In this document: in pieces, positions 37,368-45,563 of the stretch | Position numbering within the stretch: the stretch's first letter is position 1 | Layout of the letters: each line of letters opens with the position of its first letter | Assembly: GCA_001918935.1 (NCBI GenBank) | Contig: MNGW01000030.1 | Coordinates: forward strand, 1-49,946 | DNA length: 49,946 nucleotides | Reading direction: 5' to 3' | Source: Acidobacteriales bacterium 13_1_40CM_3_55_5 | GTDB taxonomy: Bacteria > Acidobacteriota > Terriglobia > Terriglobales > Acidobacteriaceae | Notes under the pieces: generated by a model | Database searches by the model: none | What the model was told of the DNA's origin: nothing | Seen by the model: the letters and a program-made list of their open reading frames with translations, nothing else | Made by a program: the position numbers and the translations under genes

Positions 37368-38234
37368 ATGTCAGTCGTTCGTCTTAAATTCGGGTTTCTG
37401 GTTGTAACTTTTGCCCTTTTAGCTAGTTCGTCGTTTGCCGCACAGAAGCCATTGTCATCCAAGCGCAGGGTAAAGCAGGTGCAACCCGCGCCTACGCCAC
37501 AGCCCACACCCCAACCAGTCCCGCCGCCTCCTCCTTCCACACTGGAGCAGCTGCCCACCTCAGCGCCGCAGGTCTCATTTCAGAATGGGCAGTTGATGAT
37601 CGTCGCTCATAACTCCACGCTCGGGGACGTCCTCCGAGCCGTCCGAAATCAGACTGGCGCCAACGTAGAAATCCCGGCCAATGCCACCGAGAGGGTGGTG
37701 GGCCGCTTTGGCCCAGGCCCAGCGCGCGATGTTCTGGCATCGCTTCTAAACGGATCACATTTCAATTACGTGATGCTCGGCTCAGCGACCAACCCCAACG
37801 CACTCGATCATGTAATCGTCACCGGCAAAGCGGGTGACGTAACCGCGCCTGCCTCCCCTTCTCAACCCAATGGCGGGAATCAATCGATGGCCTCCCAGCC
37901 TCAAGGCATGCCGCCGGGGGTGGTTCCTCCTGGGCAGGAAACCCAAGAGATGAACGAAGAGTTTTCCGAGGAGAATCCCGGGACGGAGGATCAAGCCGAC
38001 CAGACCAATCAGGCGGATGGCCAGCAAGAACAGCAGCCAAATGGTCAGCCGGCAGTTAAGACTCCAGAACAGCTCTTGCGGGAACTCCAGCGCCAGCAGC
38101 AGCAACAGCAGCCACAGCAGCAGGCACAGCCACAGCAGCCCGGAGCCCCACAGGGTTTTCCAGTTCCCCCTGGCCAGGCTCAACCACAGCCGCAACCGCC
38201 GCCGCAACCGCCGCCGCAGCCCCCGCAGGATTAA
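37368..38234 (+). CDS. Exported STN-domain-like protein with Pro/Gln-rich tail
   Basis: This is an exported protein of about 288 residues. After a signal peptide (KFGFLVVTFALLASSSFAAQ) and a Pro-rich spacer, residues about 70-140 resemble a secretin/TonB N-terminal short (STN) domain: VSFQNGQLMIVAHNSTLGDV, ANVEIPANATERV, ARDVLASLLNGSHFNYVM. The rest is low complexity: an acidic Gln-rich stretch and a tail of QQQ/PPQP repeats encoded by CAG- and CCG-type runs (about 38090-38230). STN domains normally sit at the front of secretins or TonB receptors; here no barrel or secretin follows. ATG 37344 is an alternative start. Confidence 0.75.
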   Translation: MSVVRLKFGFLVVTFALLASSSFAAQKPLSSKRRVKQVQPAPTPQPTPQPVPPPPPSTLEQLPTSAPQVSFQNGQLMIVAHNSTLGDVLRAVRNQTGANVEIPANATERVVGRFGPGPARDVLASLLNGSHFNYVMLGSATNPNALDHVIVTGKAGDVTAPASPSQPNGGNQSMASQPQGMPPGVVPPGQETQEMNEEFSEENPGTEDQADQTNQADGQQEQQPNGQPAVKTPEQLLRELQRQQQQQQPQQQAQPQQPGAPQGFPVPPGQAQPQPQPPPQPPPQPPQD

Positions 38235-38296
38235 GGGTCCAACCGAGGCTTGCGGACGCAGAGCGGAACCGCGGGCAGTCTAGCAGGTTTGCTGAA

Positions 38297-38893
38297 TTAA
38301 AAACCAGGAGCAAAGTTGTAGCCCAGGGAAATGCCGAAGCGTGTTGCTCGTCCCGAACTGAACTCAACATTGTTATGGACGAGATACAGATGGGCCTCGG
38401 GGCGCACGAAAAAGTGACCGTGGGCATAAAACCGCAAGCCACCACCGAAATGGCCCAGAAAGTGATTGGTACTGACGTAGTTTGTGCATCCGGTAAAGCC
38501 GCAGGTGGTGAAGGGCTGATAGGCGCGCAAGCTTTCCACCCCGATGCCGGCCATTAATTCAGCGGCCGCAAACTTTCCCAGTTTCGGAACATAGATTCCG
38601 TTGAAGTCCCAAAATATAGGACGGTAGGGCTGATACGCACCGTAGATGGCTCGACTGGCTCTCCATGCCACTTCGCCACCAACTCCCAAACGCCCTTTAA
38701 ATAAAAAGTCTCCGCTGAAGCTGGGGTAAGCCCCACCGCTCAATGATTGCGGCGCGTAGTTGCCCGTAGCGCTCGATGCAGAAGGCGCGGTCAATGTACC
38801 CACGCCGAATGCCGCGTCAAACTCCTGCGCTTGAGCAGGTCTCTGCGTTAACAGGAACACACACAATCCGGCAATCACGATCAGCTTTTTCAA
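38297..38893 (-). CDS. Outer-membrane beta-barrel protein
   Basis: This 198-residue exported protein has a signal peptide (KLIVIAGLCVFLLTQRPAQA) and alternating hydrophobic/polar strands rich in Gly and aromatic residues. Examples are FDAAFGVGTLTA, GRLGVGGEVAWRAS, FAAAELMAGIGVESL, HFGGGLRFYAHGHFFVRPEA and the C-terminal strand RFGISLGYNFAPGF ending in Phe. This is the pattern of small OmpA/OmpW-like 8-stranded barrels. One Cys pair lies in TTCGFTGCTN. It probably sits in the outer membrane; the ligand is unknown. Confidence 0.85.
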   Translation of the reverse strand: MKKLIVIAGLCVFLLTQRPAQAQEFDAAFGVGTLTAPSASSATGNYAPQSLSGGAYPSFSGDFLFKGRLGVGGEVAWRASRAIYGAYQPYRPIFWDFNGIYVPKLGKFAAAELMAGIGVESLRAYQPFTTCGFTGCTNYVSTNHFLGHFGGGLRFYAHGHFFVRPEAHLYLVHNNVEFSSGRATRFGISLGYNFAPGF

Positions 38894-38950
38894 GGAAGCC
38901 TCCGGGAATCTAGAACCCTTAGATGCACCAACTCACTCTATTAGATATCT

Positions 38951-39052
38951 GGTCTCAGGTGCTAGGTCTCAGGTGGCAGCCAAACCACAACTCTGACGTC
39001 GAGAGATTGAGATCTGAATCGCGAGACCTAAGACCTGAACCCTGACACCTGA
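38951..39052. repeat. GGTCTCAGGTG direct/inverted repeat cluster
   Basis: GGTCTCAGGTG is repeated exactly at 38951-38961 and 38965-38975. Diverged inverted copies follow near 39023-39052 (GAGACCTAAGACCTGA, CACCTGA). They lie in the spacer before the ABC-F gene, which otherwise holds no gene. Confidence 0.6.
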
Positions 39053-39150
39053 AGGGCGAGACAATGACAGCAAAATTTACGCCTACCATGCCAATTTCGC
39101 CGACCTACGGCTTCAAAACAGCCTCCCTCATGAGACGATAGAACTAACCC

Positions 39151-41097
39151 ATGATCCAGTTATCAGCAGCCGGAAAACGATATGGCCACAAGCTCCTTTT
39201 TGAAGGAGCTGACTGGATGATCACGCCCCGCGACCGTGTCGGATTGGTCGGCGCAAATGGTACCGGCAAATCCACCGTCATGAAAATCCTGGCTGGGCTT
39301 GAAACCCTTGACTACGGCTCACTCAGCACCGCGAAGGGCATCAGCGCCGGCTACCTACCGCAAGATGGCCTCACGCTCTCCGGACAAACTGTGTTTGCCG
39401 AAGCCATGTCAGTCTTCTCCGATCTACGCGACATGGAACAGGAAATGGAGGACCTGACTGGCCGCATGTCGGAACTCGACCATTCATCGCCGGAGTACGA
39501 CCAGGTCGCTGACCGCTATCACCGCATTCAACACGAATTCCAAATGCGCGACGGGTATGCGATCGAAGCACAAGTTGGAACCGTGCTCTCAGGATTAGGT
39601 TTCCCCAAAGAAGACTGGCATCGCCACACCGATGAATTCTCCGGCGGCTGGCAGATGAGGATTGCTCTCGCCAAACTTCTACTGCAACAGCCAAACTTAC
39701 TCCTGCTGGATGAGCCCACCAACCATCTTGATCTTGAAGCTCGCAATTGGCTGGAAGAGTATCTTACGAATTATCCCCACGCCTTCGTTCTGATCTCCCA
39801 CGACCGTTATTTCCTCGACGTGACGGTGAACAAGATTGCCGAAATCTGGAACAAGCGAATTCATCTTTACACCGGCAACTATGAGAAGTTTCTGGGGCAG
39901 AAAACGCAGCGCCTCGAACAGCTCCAGGCTGCATTTCGCAACCAGCGGGAACGCATCGAGCAGTTGGAGATTTTTATCAACCGCTTCCGCTACACCGCGA
40001 CCAAAGCCAAGCAAGTGCAGAGCCGCATCAAGGAACTGGAAAAGATGGAGCGGATAGAAATCCCGCAGGAAGAGCGCACGATCCACTTTTCATTCCCCCA
40101 GCCCAAACCCAGCGGCCGCATCGTTGCCCAGTTTGCTGGCGTGGCAAAGTCCTACGGTCAGAAAGAAGTATTCCGCGACGTCAGCTTTATGATCGAGCGC
40201 GGCGATCGCATCGCGTTAGTGGGAGTAAACGGCGCCGGAAAGTCCACATTGATCAAGTTGCTGGCCGGAGTCGAACCGCTGACGCAAGGCGAATTTCGTC
40301 TCGGCCACAACTCCCAGCCCGATTATTTCGCCCAAGATCAATACAAGGAACTCAACCCCGACGCGCGCATCCTGGACGATCTTGGTCAAATCTCGACTCG
40401 TTCCACCCAGACTGAGCTGCGTAGCCTCCTAGGCTGTTTCCTTTTTTCCGCCGATGACGTCTTCAAGCGCATCGGCGTCCTTTCGGGAGGAGAGCGTAAC
40501 CGTTACGCCCTGCTACGCATGCTGCTGCATCCTGCCAACTTCCTGTTGCTCGACGAGCCCACAAACCACCTGGATATCCGCGCGAAAGACGTTTTACTAG
40601 CAGCACTGTCGGACTACACCGGAACGGTAGTCTTCGTTTCTCACGATCGCTACTTCATCGACAAGCTCGCCACCCGAGTTTTTCACGTTGGCGACGGCCA
40701 GGTCGAAGTCTACCCCGGCAATTATGAGGATTATTTGTGGCGGAAGCAGGGAGGCGCTGAAACCCTGCAGAAAACCGTTTCTCTCCCCAGTGAAGCGCCG
40801 CCCACCAACGGAAACCAGAAGAGCGCCGGTGCTCAAACCAAGCGCCTGAATCCCATCAAGCGCAAGCAAATGGAACAACGCGTCCACGAACTCGAAGCCG
40901 ACATCCACCGCCTGGAAGCTGGGATTACCGAATGCGAAGCTGCCCTGCAGACTTTCGTCAGTGCCGAAGAAACCGAGCGCCGTGGGCGTGAACTGCACCA
41001 ACATCGCCGCGATTTACAGAATCGCCTAAGCGAATGGGAGCACCTGAGCGAAGCCCTCGGCGGGACTCCAGTCGTTGAAGGCATCAAGGCGCCTTAA
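39151..41097 (+). CDS. ABC-F family ATPase
   Basis: This soluble 648-residue tandem-ATPase of the ABC-F class, which acts on ribosomes, has no membrane segments. Domain 1 has Walker A GANGTGKST, signature FSGGW and Walker B LLLLDEPTNHLDLE. Domain 2 has GVNGAGKST, LSGGERNR and LLLDEPTNHLDI. The linker between them (about residues 245-310, KTQRLEQLQAAFRNQRERIE) is the P-site tRNA interaction motif region. The C-terminal coiled coil (KRKQMEQRVHELEADIHRLE and beyond) is like that of Uup/YdiF. It may rescue stalled ribosomes or give antibiotic resistance; the subgroup was not resolved. Confidence 0.94.
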   Translation: MIQLSAAGKRYGHKLLFEGADWMITPRDRVGLVGANGTGKSTVMKILAGLETLDYGSLSTAKGISAGYLPQDGLTLSGQTVFAEAMSVFSDLRDMEQEMEDLTGRMSELDHSSPEYDQVADRYHRIQHEFQMRDGYAIEAQVGTVLSGLGFPKEDWHRHTDEFSGGWQMRIALAKLLLQQPNLLLLDEPTNHLDLEARNWLEEYLTNYPHAFVLISHDRYFLDVTVNKIAEIWNKRIHLYTGNYEKFLGQKTQRLEQLQAAFRNQRERIEQLEIFINRFRYTATKAKQVQSRIKELEKMERIEIPQEERTIHFSFPQPKPSGRIVAQFAGVAKSYGQKEVFRDVSFMIERGDRIALVGVNGAGKSTLIKLLAGVEPLTQGEFRLGHNSQPDYFAQDQYKELNPDARILDDLGQISTRSTQTELRSLLGCFLFSADDVFKRIGVLSGGERNRYALLRMLLHPANFLLLDEPTNHLDIRAKDVLLAALSDYTGTVVFVSHDRYFIDKLATRVFHVGDGQVEVYPGNYEDYLWRKQGGAETLQKTVSLPSEAPPTNGNQKSAGAQTKRLNPIKRKQMEQRVHELEADIHRLEAGITECEAALQTFVSAEETERRGRELHQHRRDLQNRLSEWEHLSEALGGTPVVEGIKAP

Positions 41098-41297
41098 GCT
41101 TTCCCTTCGTGTACCTTCATGTCCTTCGTGGTAAACGCCCTTTTCGTTCTCACAATCGGACACGTTCTTCCGTAACCTGCTCAATTACTTGCCCCCATGC
41201 GATATTGAGTTTGGCCACTGGCCGAAGTTATCCGAGACCCGCCGCTTGCGGTAGCGCCTCAAGTGCACGCCGCGCGGAGCCAAGGAAGGGCGAACCG

Positions 41298-41816
41298 ATG
41301 TTGCAGTCACCAGAAAACAACTCTCAGAAATCTCAATTTTCCTCGAACCCAAATTCCTTCAACCCGGTCAAGACCGTCAGCCCGCCCATGGAGCAGGCAA
41401 CGATCGGCCGTTCGCTGGTTATCAAGGGCGAGGTCACTGGATCGGAAGCACTCTATATCGATGGCAAGATCGAAGGCACCATCAACCTTGCCGACAACCG
41501 CGTCACCGTCGGACGCAATGGCATCGTAGCCGCCAATATCAGCGCCCGCGAAGTCGTAATCATGGGCAAGGTAACGGGCAACATCCAATGCGTCGACCGC
41601 CTGGACATCCGCAGCGAAGGGTCGCTGACCGGAGATGTCGTCACCCAGCGCATCAGCATTGAAGATGGAGCCTTCCTGAAGGGAAGCGTTCAGGTACGCG
41701 CCTCCGAGCACAAACACGACAAGGCGCAACAACAGCAGTCCAAGGCACTGTCCACAGAATCCGTTAAGCCTTCCACCGAGCAGCCCAAGGCCGCATCGGC
41801 AGTGGCCGGCCGCTAA
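41298..41816 (+). CDS. Bactofilin
   Basis: Bactofilins are polymerising cytoskeletal proteins that form right-handed beta-helices. The DUF583 core lies at about residues 33-140: ATIGRSLVIKGEVTGSEALY, GTINLADNRVTVGRNGIVAA, VVIMGKVTGNIQCVDRLDI and VVTQRISIEDGAFLKGSV. Disordered N-terminal and Gln/Ser/Lys-rich C-terminal tails flank it. The real start is ATG 41298, preceded by AAGGAAGGG about 8 nt upstream. A frame open to 41109 is not bactofilin-like before it. The gene may organise envelope or cell-shape proteins. Confidence 0.92.
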   Translation: MLQSPENNSQKSQFSSNPNSFNPVKTVSPPMEQATIGRSLVIKGEVTGSEALYIDGKIEGTINLADNRVTVGRNGIVAANISAREVVIMGKVTGNIQCVDRLDIRSEGSLTGDVVTQRISIEDGAFLKGSVQVRASEHKHDKAQQQQSKALSTESVKPSTEQPKAASAVAGR

Positions 41817-41837
41817 AGGTTCCAACCGTTAGCAAAG

Positions 41838-41870
41838 GGGCACGTCTTTAGCGTGCCCTATTTCTTTTTG
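41838..41870. terminator. Rho-independent terminator after bactofilin
   Basis: GGGCACG (41838-41844) pairs with CGTGCCC (41852-41858) around TCTTTAG, followed by TATTTCTTTTT. It ends the bactofilin gene; its 3' base touches the end of the convergent msrB gene. Confidence 0.88.
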
Positions 41871-42289
41871 TTTTGATCCGCTTTCAAATCCAGCGCCGCG
41901 GAATTCATGCAGTAGCGCAATCCGGTAGGAGCCGGCCCGTCTTCAAAGACGTGCCCCAAGTGCGCATTGCATTTGGAACAACGCACTTCGGTGCGAACCA
42001 TGCCATGGCTGGCATCGGTATGCGCTAGCACCGCACTCTCATCCAAAGGCCGCCAGAAACTGGGCCAGCCTGTTCCCGAATCAAACTTACTCTCAGAGCT
42101 GAACAACGGTTCTCCGCAACAGACGCAGTTATAGGTGCCCGGATCTTTGGTCTTCCAGTATTTCCCAGTAAACGCCGGCTCAGTTCCTGCCTTGCGCGTC
42201 ACGTAATACTGCTCAGGTGACAACTGCTTCTGCCATTCTTCCTCAGTCTTCTTTACTTTTTCGGCCATTCCCTCTCTGTATTTGCTCAT
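41858..42289 (-). CDS. msrB: Peptide-methionine (R)-S-oxide reductase
   Basis: MsrB repairs the R form of methionine sulfoxide in proteins. The structural zinc site is four Cys (C55/C58 in NCVCCGE and C104/C107 in CSKC), and the catalytic cysteine is C127 in RYCMNSAAL. The substrate-binding phrases [11 protein letters not shown] and [11 protein letters not shown] are intact. The protein has 143 residues. ATG 42268 ([12 protein letters not shown]) is an alternative start, seven codons in. A short lysine-rich tail ends it. Confidence 0.95.
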   Translation of the reverse strand: MSKYREGMAEKVKKTEEEWQKQLSPEQYYVTRKAGTEPAFTGKYWKTKDPGTYNCVCCGEPLFSSESKFDSGTGWPSFWRPLDESAVLAHTDASHGMVRTEVRCSKCNAHLGHVFEDGPAPTGLRYCMNSAALDLKADQNKKK

Positions 42290-42363
42290 ACTTTTTAGAT
42301 CAATTCCGCTACCAAAGGATTCCGATTGCCAAACACAACGCGATTGGGATTGCGTCTTGGAAT

Positions 42364-42398
42364 TCGTAAATCGTAAATCGAAAATCGTAAATCGTAAA
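42364..42398. repeat. Tandem TCGTAAA repeat (five copies)
   Basis: Five consecutive 7-mers of TCGTAAA, the third being TCGAAAA, occupy 42364-42398 between msrB and the next gene. It is too short and too close-spaced to be a CRISPR array; it is a simple sequence repeat. Confidence 0.85.
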
Positions 42399-42412
42399 TT
42401 TCGGTTCCCTTG

Positions 42413-42973
42413 CTACTCTCTGAGCACCAAATCCCCCGCTCCAACATGGGCGTGAAGACGATATTTCCCGCCGCCGTGCTTGTCGAAGGAACGGAACAGA
42501 CCACCCTTGGATACTCCAAAAGGCTGCGCATCCAGATCACCCGCGTTTACCGACGCATCCACATGGCCGTAGTCATCCGCTTTGCCCACACCAAGTATCA
42601 TGTCACCAGCGTGAATCTCGACGTCCTTGTCGCCAGTGAGACCGTCGACCTCCAGGTCTCCAGCAGGCATGCGCAAGTACAGACCTGAGTTCTTTGGAAC
42701 TTGGATCTTAATGTGGAAATCGTTATTGGGACCACCGCTGACTCGCAATTCTGCGTAGTTCCCGATGGTCTTTAGTCTGACCGTGACATCGTTGGTCTTA
42801 CTTCCATTCTTGCCCGAGTAGTTAACTCGAATCTTTCCCCCGGAGACAAAATCAGCTTCAAAACTCTCTTTCCCAGTCTCCGTAACTTGAAGAGCTTTCC
42901 CCGCCCTTTCGTCGGCCGCAGCAACGCAGATGAGCGAAAACACGAGAAAGAAAACCAGGGAATTGCGTTTCAT
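42413..42973 (-). CDS. Exported adhesin-like beta-helix protein (DUF4097-like)
   Basis: This is an exported protein of about 186 residues. A signal peptide (RNSLVFFLVFSLICVAAADE) precedes repeated beta strands rich in Gly and Asp (SGGPNNDFHIKIQVPKNSGLYL, LTGDKDVEIHAGDMILGVG, VDASVNAGDLDAQPFGVSKG). Repeated AGDL-type turns recall the DUF4097 (putative auto-transporter adhesin head) pattern. I favour ATG 42973, with a GAGG about 8 nt upstream; a GTG two codons earlier is possible. The function is not known. Confidence 0.75.
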   Translation of the reverse strand: MKRNSLVFFLVFSLICVAAADERAGKALQVTETGKESFEADFVSGGKIRVNYSGKNGSKTNDVTVRLKTIGNYAELRVSGGPNNDFHIKIQVPKNSGLYLRMPAGDLEVDGLTGDKDVEIHAGDMILGVGKADDYGHVDASVNAGDLDAQPFGVSKGGLFRSFDKHGGGKYRLHAHVGAGDLVLRE

Positions 42974-43090
42974 GGACACACCTCGAGAGAGCTACCCGTA
43001 ATACGATAAGTTGCCGGCAGAAGTTCCGTAGCGCCGGCGTCCCCGCCGGCAACCGGAATCCCATCGGTGTCGCTCAAACAACACAGCCCA

Positions 43091-43531
43091 TCACTTCAGC
43101 GCCGCCTGCAACCCGTCAATTAACTTCTGGACGTTCTTTTTACCCAAGGGCTCGAGTAATCCGCCCGCGACCGACATAAGTCGCCCAAATATTTGCGCTT
43201 CCCCTTGCCAAACGACTTTGGTTCCGCCCTCCACAGGCGAGAGATCGAATCCTGCCGTGAACGATACATTGCCACCGGCGACGCTCCCCTGTCCCTTATA
43301 CTGCGCCCGCTTAGGCCGCTCCGCCTGAACCAGTTCCATCTTCACTTCCGCCAAACCTTTGATATACGCGATCCCTACGTTGACTTTCACCGTGAAATGG
43401 GTCGCGTCCTGCACGTTCATGCCTTGAAAATCAGGCAGCAGCGGTCCGAACTTCTTGGGGTCGGTGAGGAAGTCATAAACCTCTTCCGGCGGACGCTTGA
43501 CCTCGAATTCGCCGTTAAACTTTATCGCCAT
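43091..43531 (-). CDS. CoxG-type SRPBCC protein
   Basis: This 146-residue protein has the START-like SRPBCC fold of the CoxG family. The opening FNGEFEVKRPPEEVYDFLTD and the middle LLPDFQGMNVQD are typical, as is the end FGRLMSVAGGLLEPLGKKNV. CoxG was first described as a carbon monoxide dehydrogenase accessory protein, but no coxLMS genes are near. The family often acts in membrane binding or lipid or quinone handling. It lies 13 bp downstream of the flavin reductase gene and is likely cotranscribed with it. Confidence 0.9.
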   Translation of the reverse strand: MAIKFNGEFEVKRPPEEVYDFLTDPKKFGPLLPDFQGMNVQDATHFTVKVNVGIAYIKGLAEVKMELVQAERPKRAQYKGQGSVAGGNVSFTAGFDLSPVEGGTKVVWQGEAQIFGRLMSVAGGLLEPLGKKNVQKLIDGLQAALK

Positions 43532-43543
43532 GCGTCAGTCACT

Positions 43544-44089
43544 TTAGCTCGGATGTTGTGAAGTCTTGCTCTTCGTCCCGGTTGAATCTGAACTTTCCGA
43601 TGGTGCTCCAATAGCACGGTAATTTCCACGATAGAACAGCAGCGGATCCCCCTCGCGCACCACCACATCTTCAACTTCGGCAATGAAGATAGTGTGATCG
43701 CCGGCGTCTTGCGCTGTGTGCAACCGGCACTCCAGGTAAGCGAGGGCGCCATAAAGCACTGGCGTACCATGCGCCGTACGGTCAAAGCGTGCGCCAGCCT
43801 CCTGCTCGGCGCGCTGATGGGTGTCGCCGGGGCGTGCATAATATTGCGAGATATTGCGTTGATTCTCCGCCAATACATTCACTCCGAAGCGCTTTTTTGA
43901 ATGAAGATGGGCGTGAGTTCGCGCCTTGTGATCGACGCAGACCAGCACCAGCAGCGGATCTAATGACACCGACGTAAAAGCATTTGCCGTCATGCCGTGG
44001 ACGTCGCCTTCGTAGTCCACGGTGATCACCGTAACTCCGGTGGCAAAGCAACCCATCGCTCTGCGAAATTCTGCCTGAGTAACACTCAT
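43544..44089 (-). CDS. Flavin reductase family protein (FMN-binding)
   Basis: This protein has the split-barrel flavin reductase fold and 181 residues. Key phrases are FRRAMGCFATGVTVITVDYEG, HGMTANAFTSVSLDPLLVLV, FGVNVLAENQRNISQYYA and LECRLHTAQDAGDHTIFIAEV. The histidine and Asp of GDHTIF are conserved near the flavin. It likely uses NAD(P)H to reduce FMN or FAD for a partner enzyme. The gene is divergent from the F420 operon, but a functional link is not shown. The C-terminus is a hydrophilic Ser/Thr tail. Confidence 0.9.
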   Translation of the reverse strand: MSVTQAEFRRAMGCFATGVTVITVDYEGDVHGMTANAFTSVSLDPLLVLVCVDHKARTHAHLHSKKRFGVNVLAENQRNISQYYARPGDTHQRAEQEAGARFDRTAHGTPVLYGALAYLECRLHTAQDAGDHTIFIAEVEDVVVREGDPLLFYRGNYRAIGAPSESSDSTGTKSKTSQHPS

Positions 44090-44360
44090 CGGAAGGCTGA
44101 AGCCCCGGCCATCTTAATGGAGTTTAGGTGGGGCAGACTCTTTGCCCGCTCTCGCCCTTCAGAGTTTTATCACGCCAAGCACGAGCTGCACTATCGCCAT
44201 TCAACGGCAACTGGGAACCCACAACAAGAATGTCGTAGCCGCTCTAATGTATTATTTCGGTGGTTGGTCTTACACAGCAGGCCAGCATGCCATTGAGCAC
44301 AGTTGTTTCTGGTCACACTTAACTGTTTGCTCTATTTAGAGATTCAGGAAGGTTATCGCT

Positions 44361-45563
44361 TTGACTGTAGCGGCGACAACGTGCACGCATCACTTATCGC
44401 TAGATTCACTCCTGGACGAACTCCGCTCGGGATCACCAATCTCCGGCCAACAGGCATGCCAGCTGACTCGAGCTTCGGACGAGCAACTTCCCGCGCTGCT
44501 AGGCGCTGCATTAGAAGCAAAGCAGCGTTTCAAGCCTGGAATTATCACTTACTCGGGTAAAGTTTTTATTCCCCTGACTAACCTATGTCGCGATTATTGC
44601 GGTTACTGCATCTTCCGTCGCGATCCCGGACAGCCTGGCGCGCACACTATGACTCCCGAGCAGGTGCTCGAAGTCGCACGGGCTGGCCAGAAGCTAGGTT
44701 GCACCGAAGCTCTCTTCAGCCTGGGCGACAAGCCGGAGTTGGGGTTTCCGGAAATGCGCGAAACCTTGCGCCGTCTCGGATATCGCTCCACACTTCACTA
44801 TCTGGAAGCCATGTGCGAGCTGATTCTGCGGGAAACCCATCTGCTGCCCCATCCCAATCCCGGTCTGCTTAGTGCAGAGTGGATCACCCGCCTCGCCGCC
44901 GTATCGCCAAGCATGGGCTTGATGCTCGAAACCACCAGCACTTCTCTGCTCGAACCCGGCGCAGCGCATCATAATGCTCCCGACAAAATTCCTGCCCGCC
45001 GCCTTCGCACCATCGAGGAGGCCGGCCGCCAGAATGTCCCCTTCACCACCGGTTTACTGATCGGAATTGGTGAGACTCCGGAAGATCGCGTGGACACACT
45101 ACTCGCAATCCGCGAGCTGCACCGCCGTTACGGCCACATCCAGGAAGTTATCATCCAAAATTTTCGTACTAAGCCCGACATTCCCATGCGAGACTGGCCC
45201 GAACCTACACAGGGAGAAATGCTGCGCACCATCGCGGTGGCCCGCTTGCTGATGCCGGATGTCAACCTGCAAGCGCCTCCCAACCTTTCCGCCCCGTACT
45301 ACGACGAGCTGCTGGACGCAGGAATCAACGACTGGGGCGGCATCTCGCCTCTGACTCCCGATTTCATCAATCCGGAAAAACCTTGGCCTCATCTTGAAGA
45401 ACTGAAATTACGAACTGAAGCCAAGGGATACAGTTTGCGCCAGCGGCTGCCTGTTTATCCCGAGTTCTTGCCGGCTCTGCGAACACGAACCGGCCTGCTT
45501 GCAGAAAAACTCGAAGCCCTCACCGATCGCGAAGGCTACGCCAGGAGGTCGATGGCAGCATGA
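44361..45563 (+). CDS. cofG: 7,8-didemethyl-8-hydroxy-5-deazariboflavin (Fo) synthase subunit CofG
   Basis: CofG is a radical SAM enzyme. With CofH it joins a tyrosine-derived adduct with 5-amino-6-ribitylaminouracil to give Fo, the chromophore of coenzyme F420. The iron-sulfur cysteines are C76xxxC80xxC83 (NLCRDYCGYCIF). Other family phrases are CTEALFSLGDKPE, MGLMLETTSTSLLE and TTGLLIGIGETPEDRVD, and near the end INDWGGISPLTPDFINPE. The start is TTG 44361, backed by AGGAAGG at 44346-44352, 8 nt upstream. It opens the F420 operon; its stop overlaps cofD as ATGA. Confidence 0.97.
   Translation: MTVAATTCTHHLSLDSLLDELRSGSPISGQQACQLTRASDEQLPALLGAALEAKQRFKPGIITYSGKVFIPLTNLCRDYCGYCIFRRDPGQPGAHTMTPEQVLEVARAGQKLGCTEALFSLGDKPELGFPEMRETLRRLGYRSTLHYLEAMCELILRETHLLPHPNPGLLSAEWITRLAAVSPSMGLMLETTSTSLLEPGAAHHNAPDKIPARRLRTIEEAGRQNVPFTTGLLIGIGETPEDRVDTLLAIRELHRRYGHIQEVIIQNFRTKPDIPMRDWPEPTQGEMLRTIAVARLLMPDVNLQAPPNLSAPYYDELLDAGINDWGGISPLTPDFINPEKPWPHLEELKLRTEAKGYSLRQRLPVYPEFLPALRTRTGLLAEKLEALTDREGYARRSMAA

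Noticed and set aside
42364-42398. CRISPR-like array of TCGTAAA
   Set aside because: Repeats are 7 bp with no spacers; a simple tandem repeat.
43091-43531. Part of a carbon monoxide dehydrogenase operon
   Set aside because: Only a CoxG-type protein is present; no coxL, coxM or coxS genes are in the window.
44142-44339. Small plus-strand frame (65 codons) before cofG
   Set aside because: No ribosome site and no protein-like pattern; more likely leader or promoter DNA.
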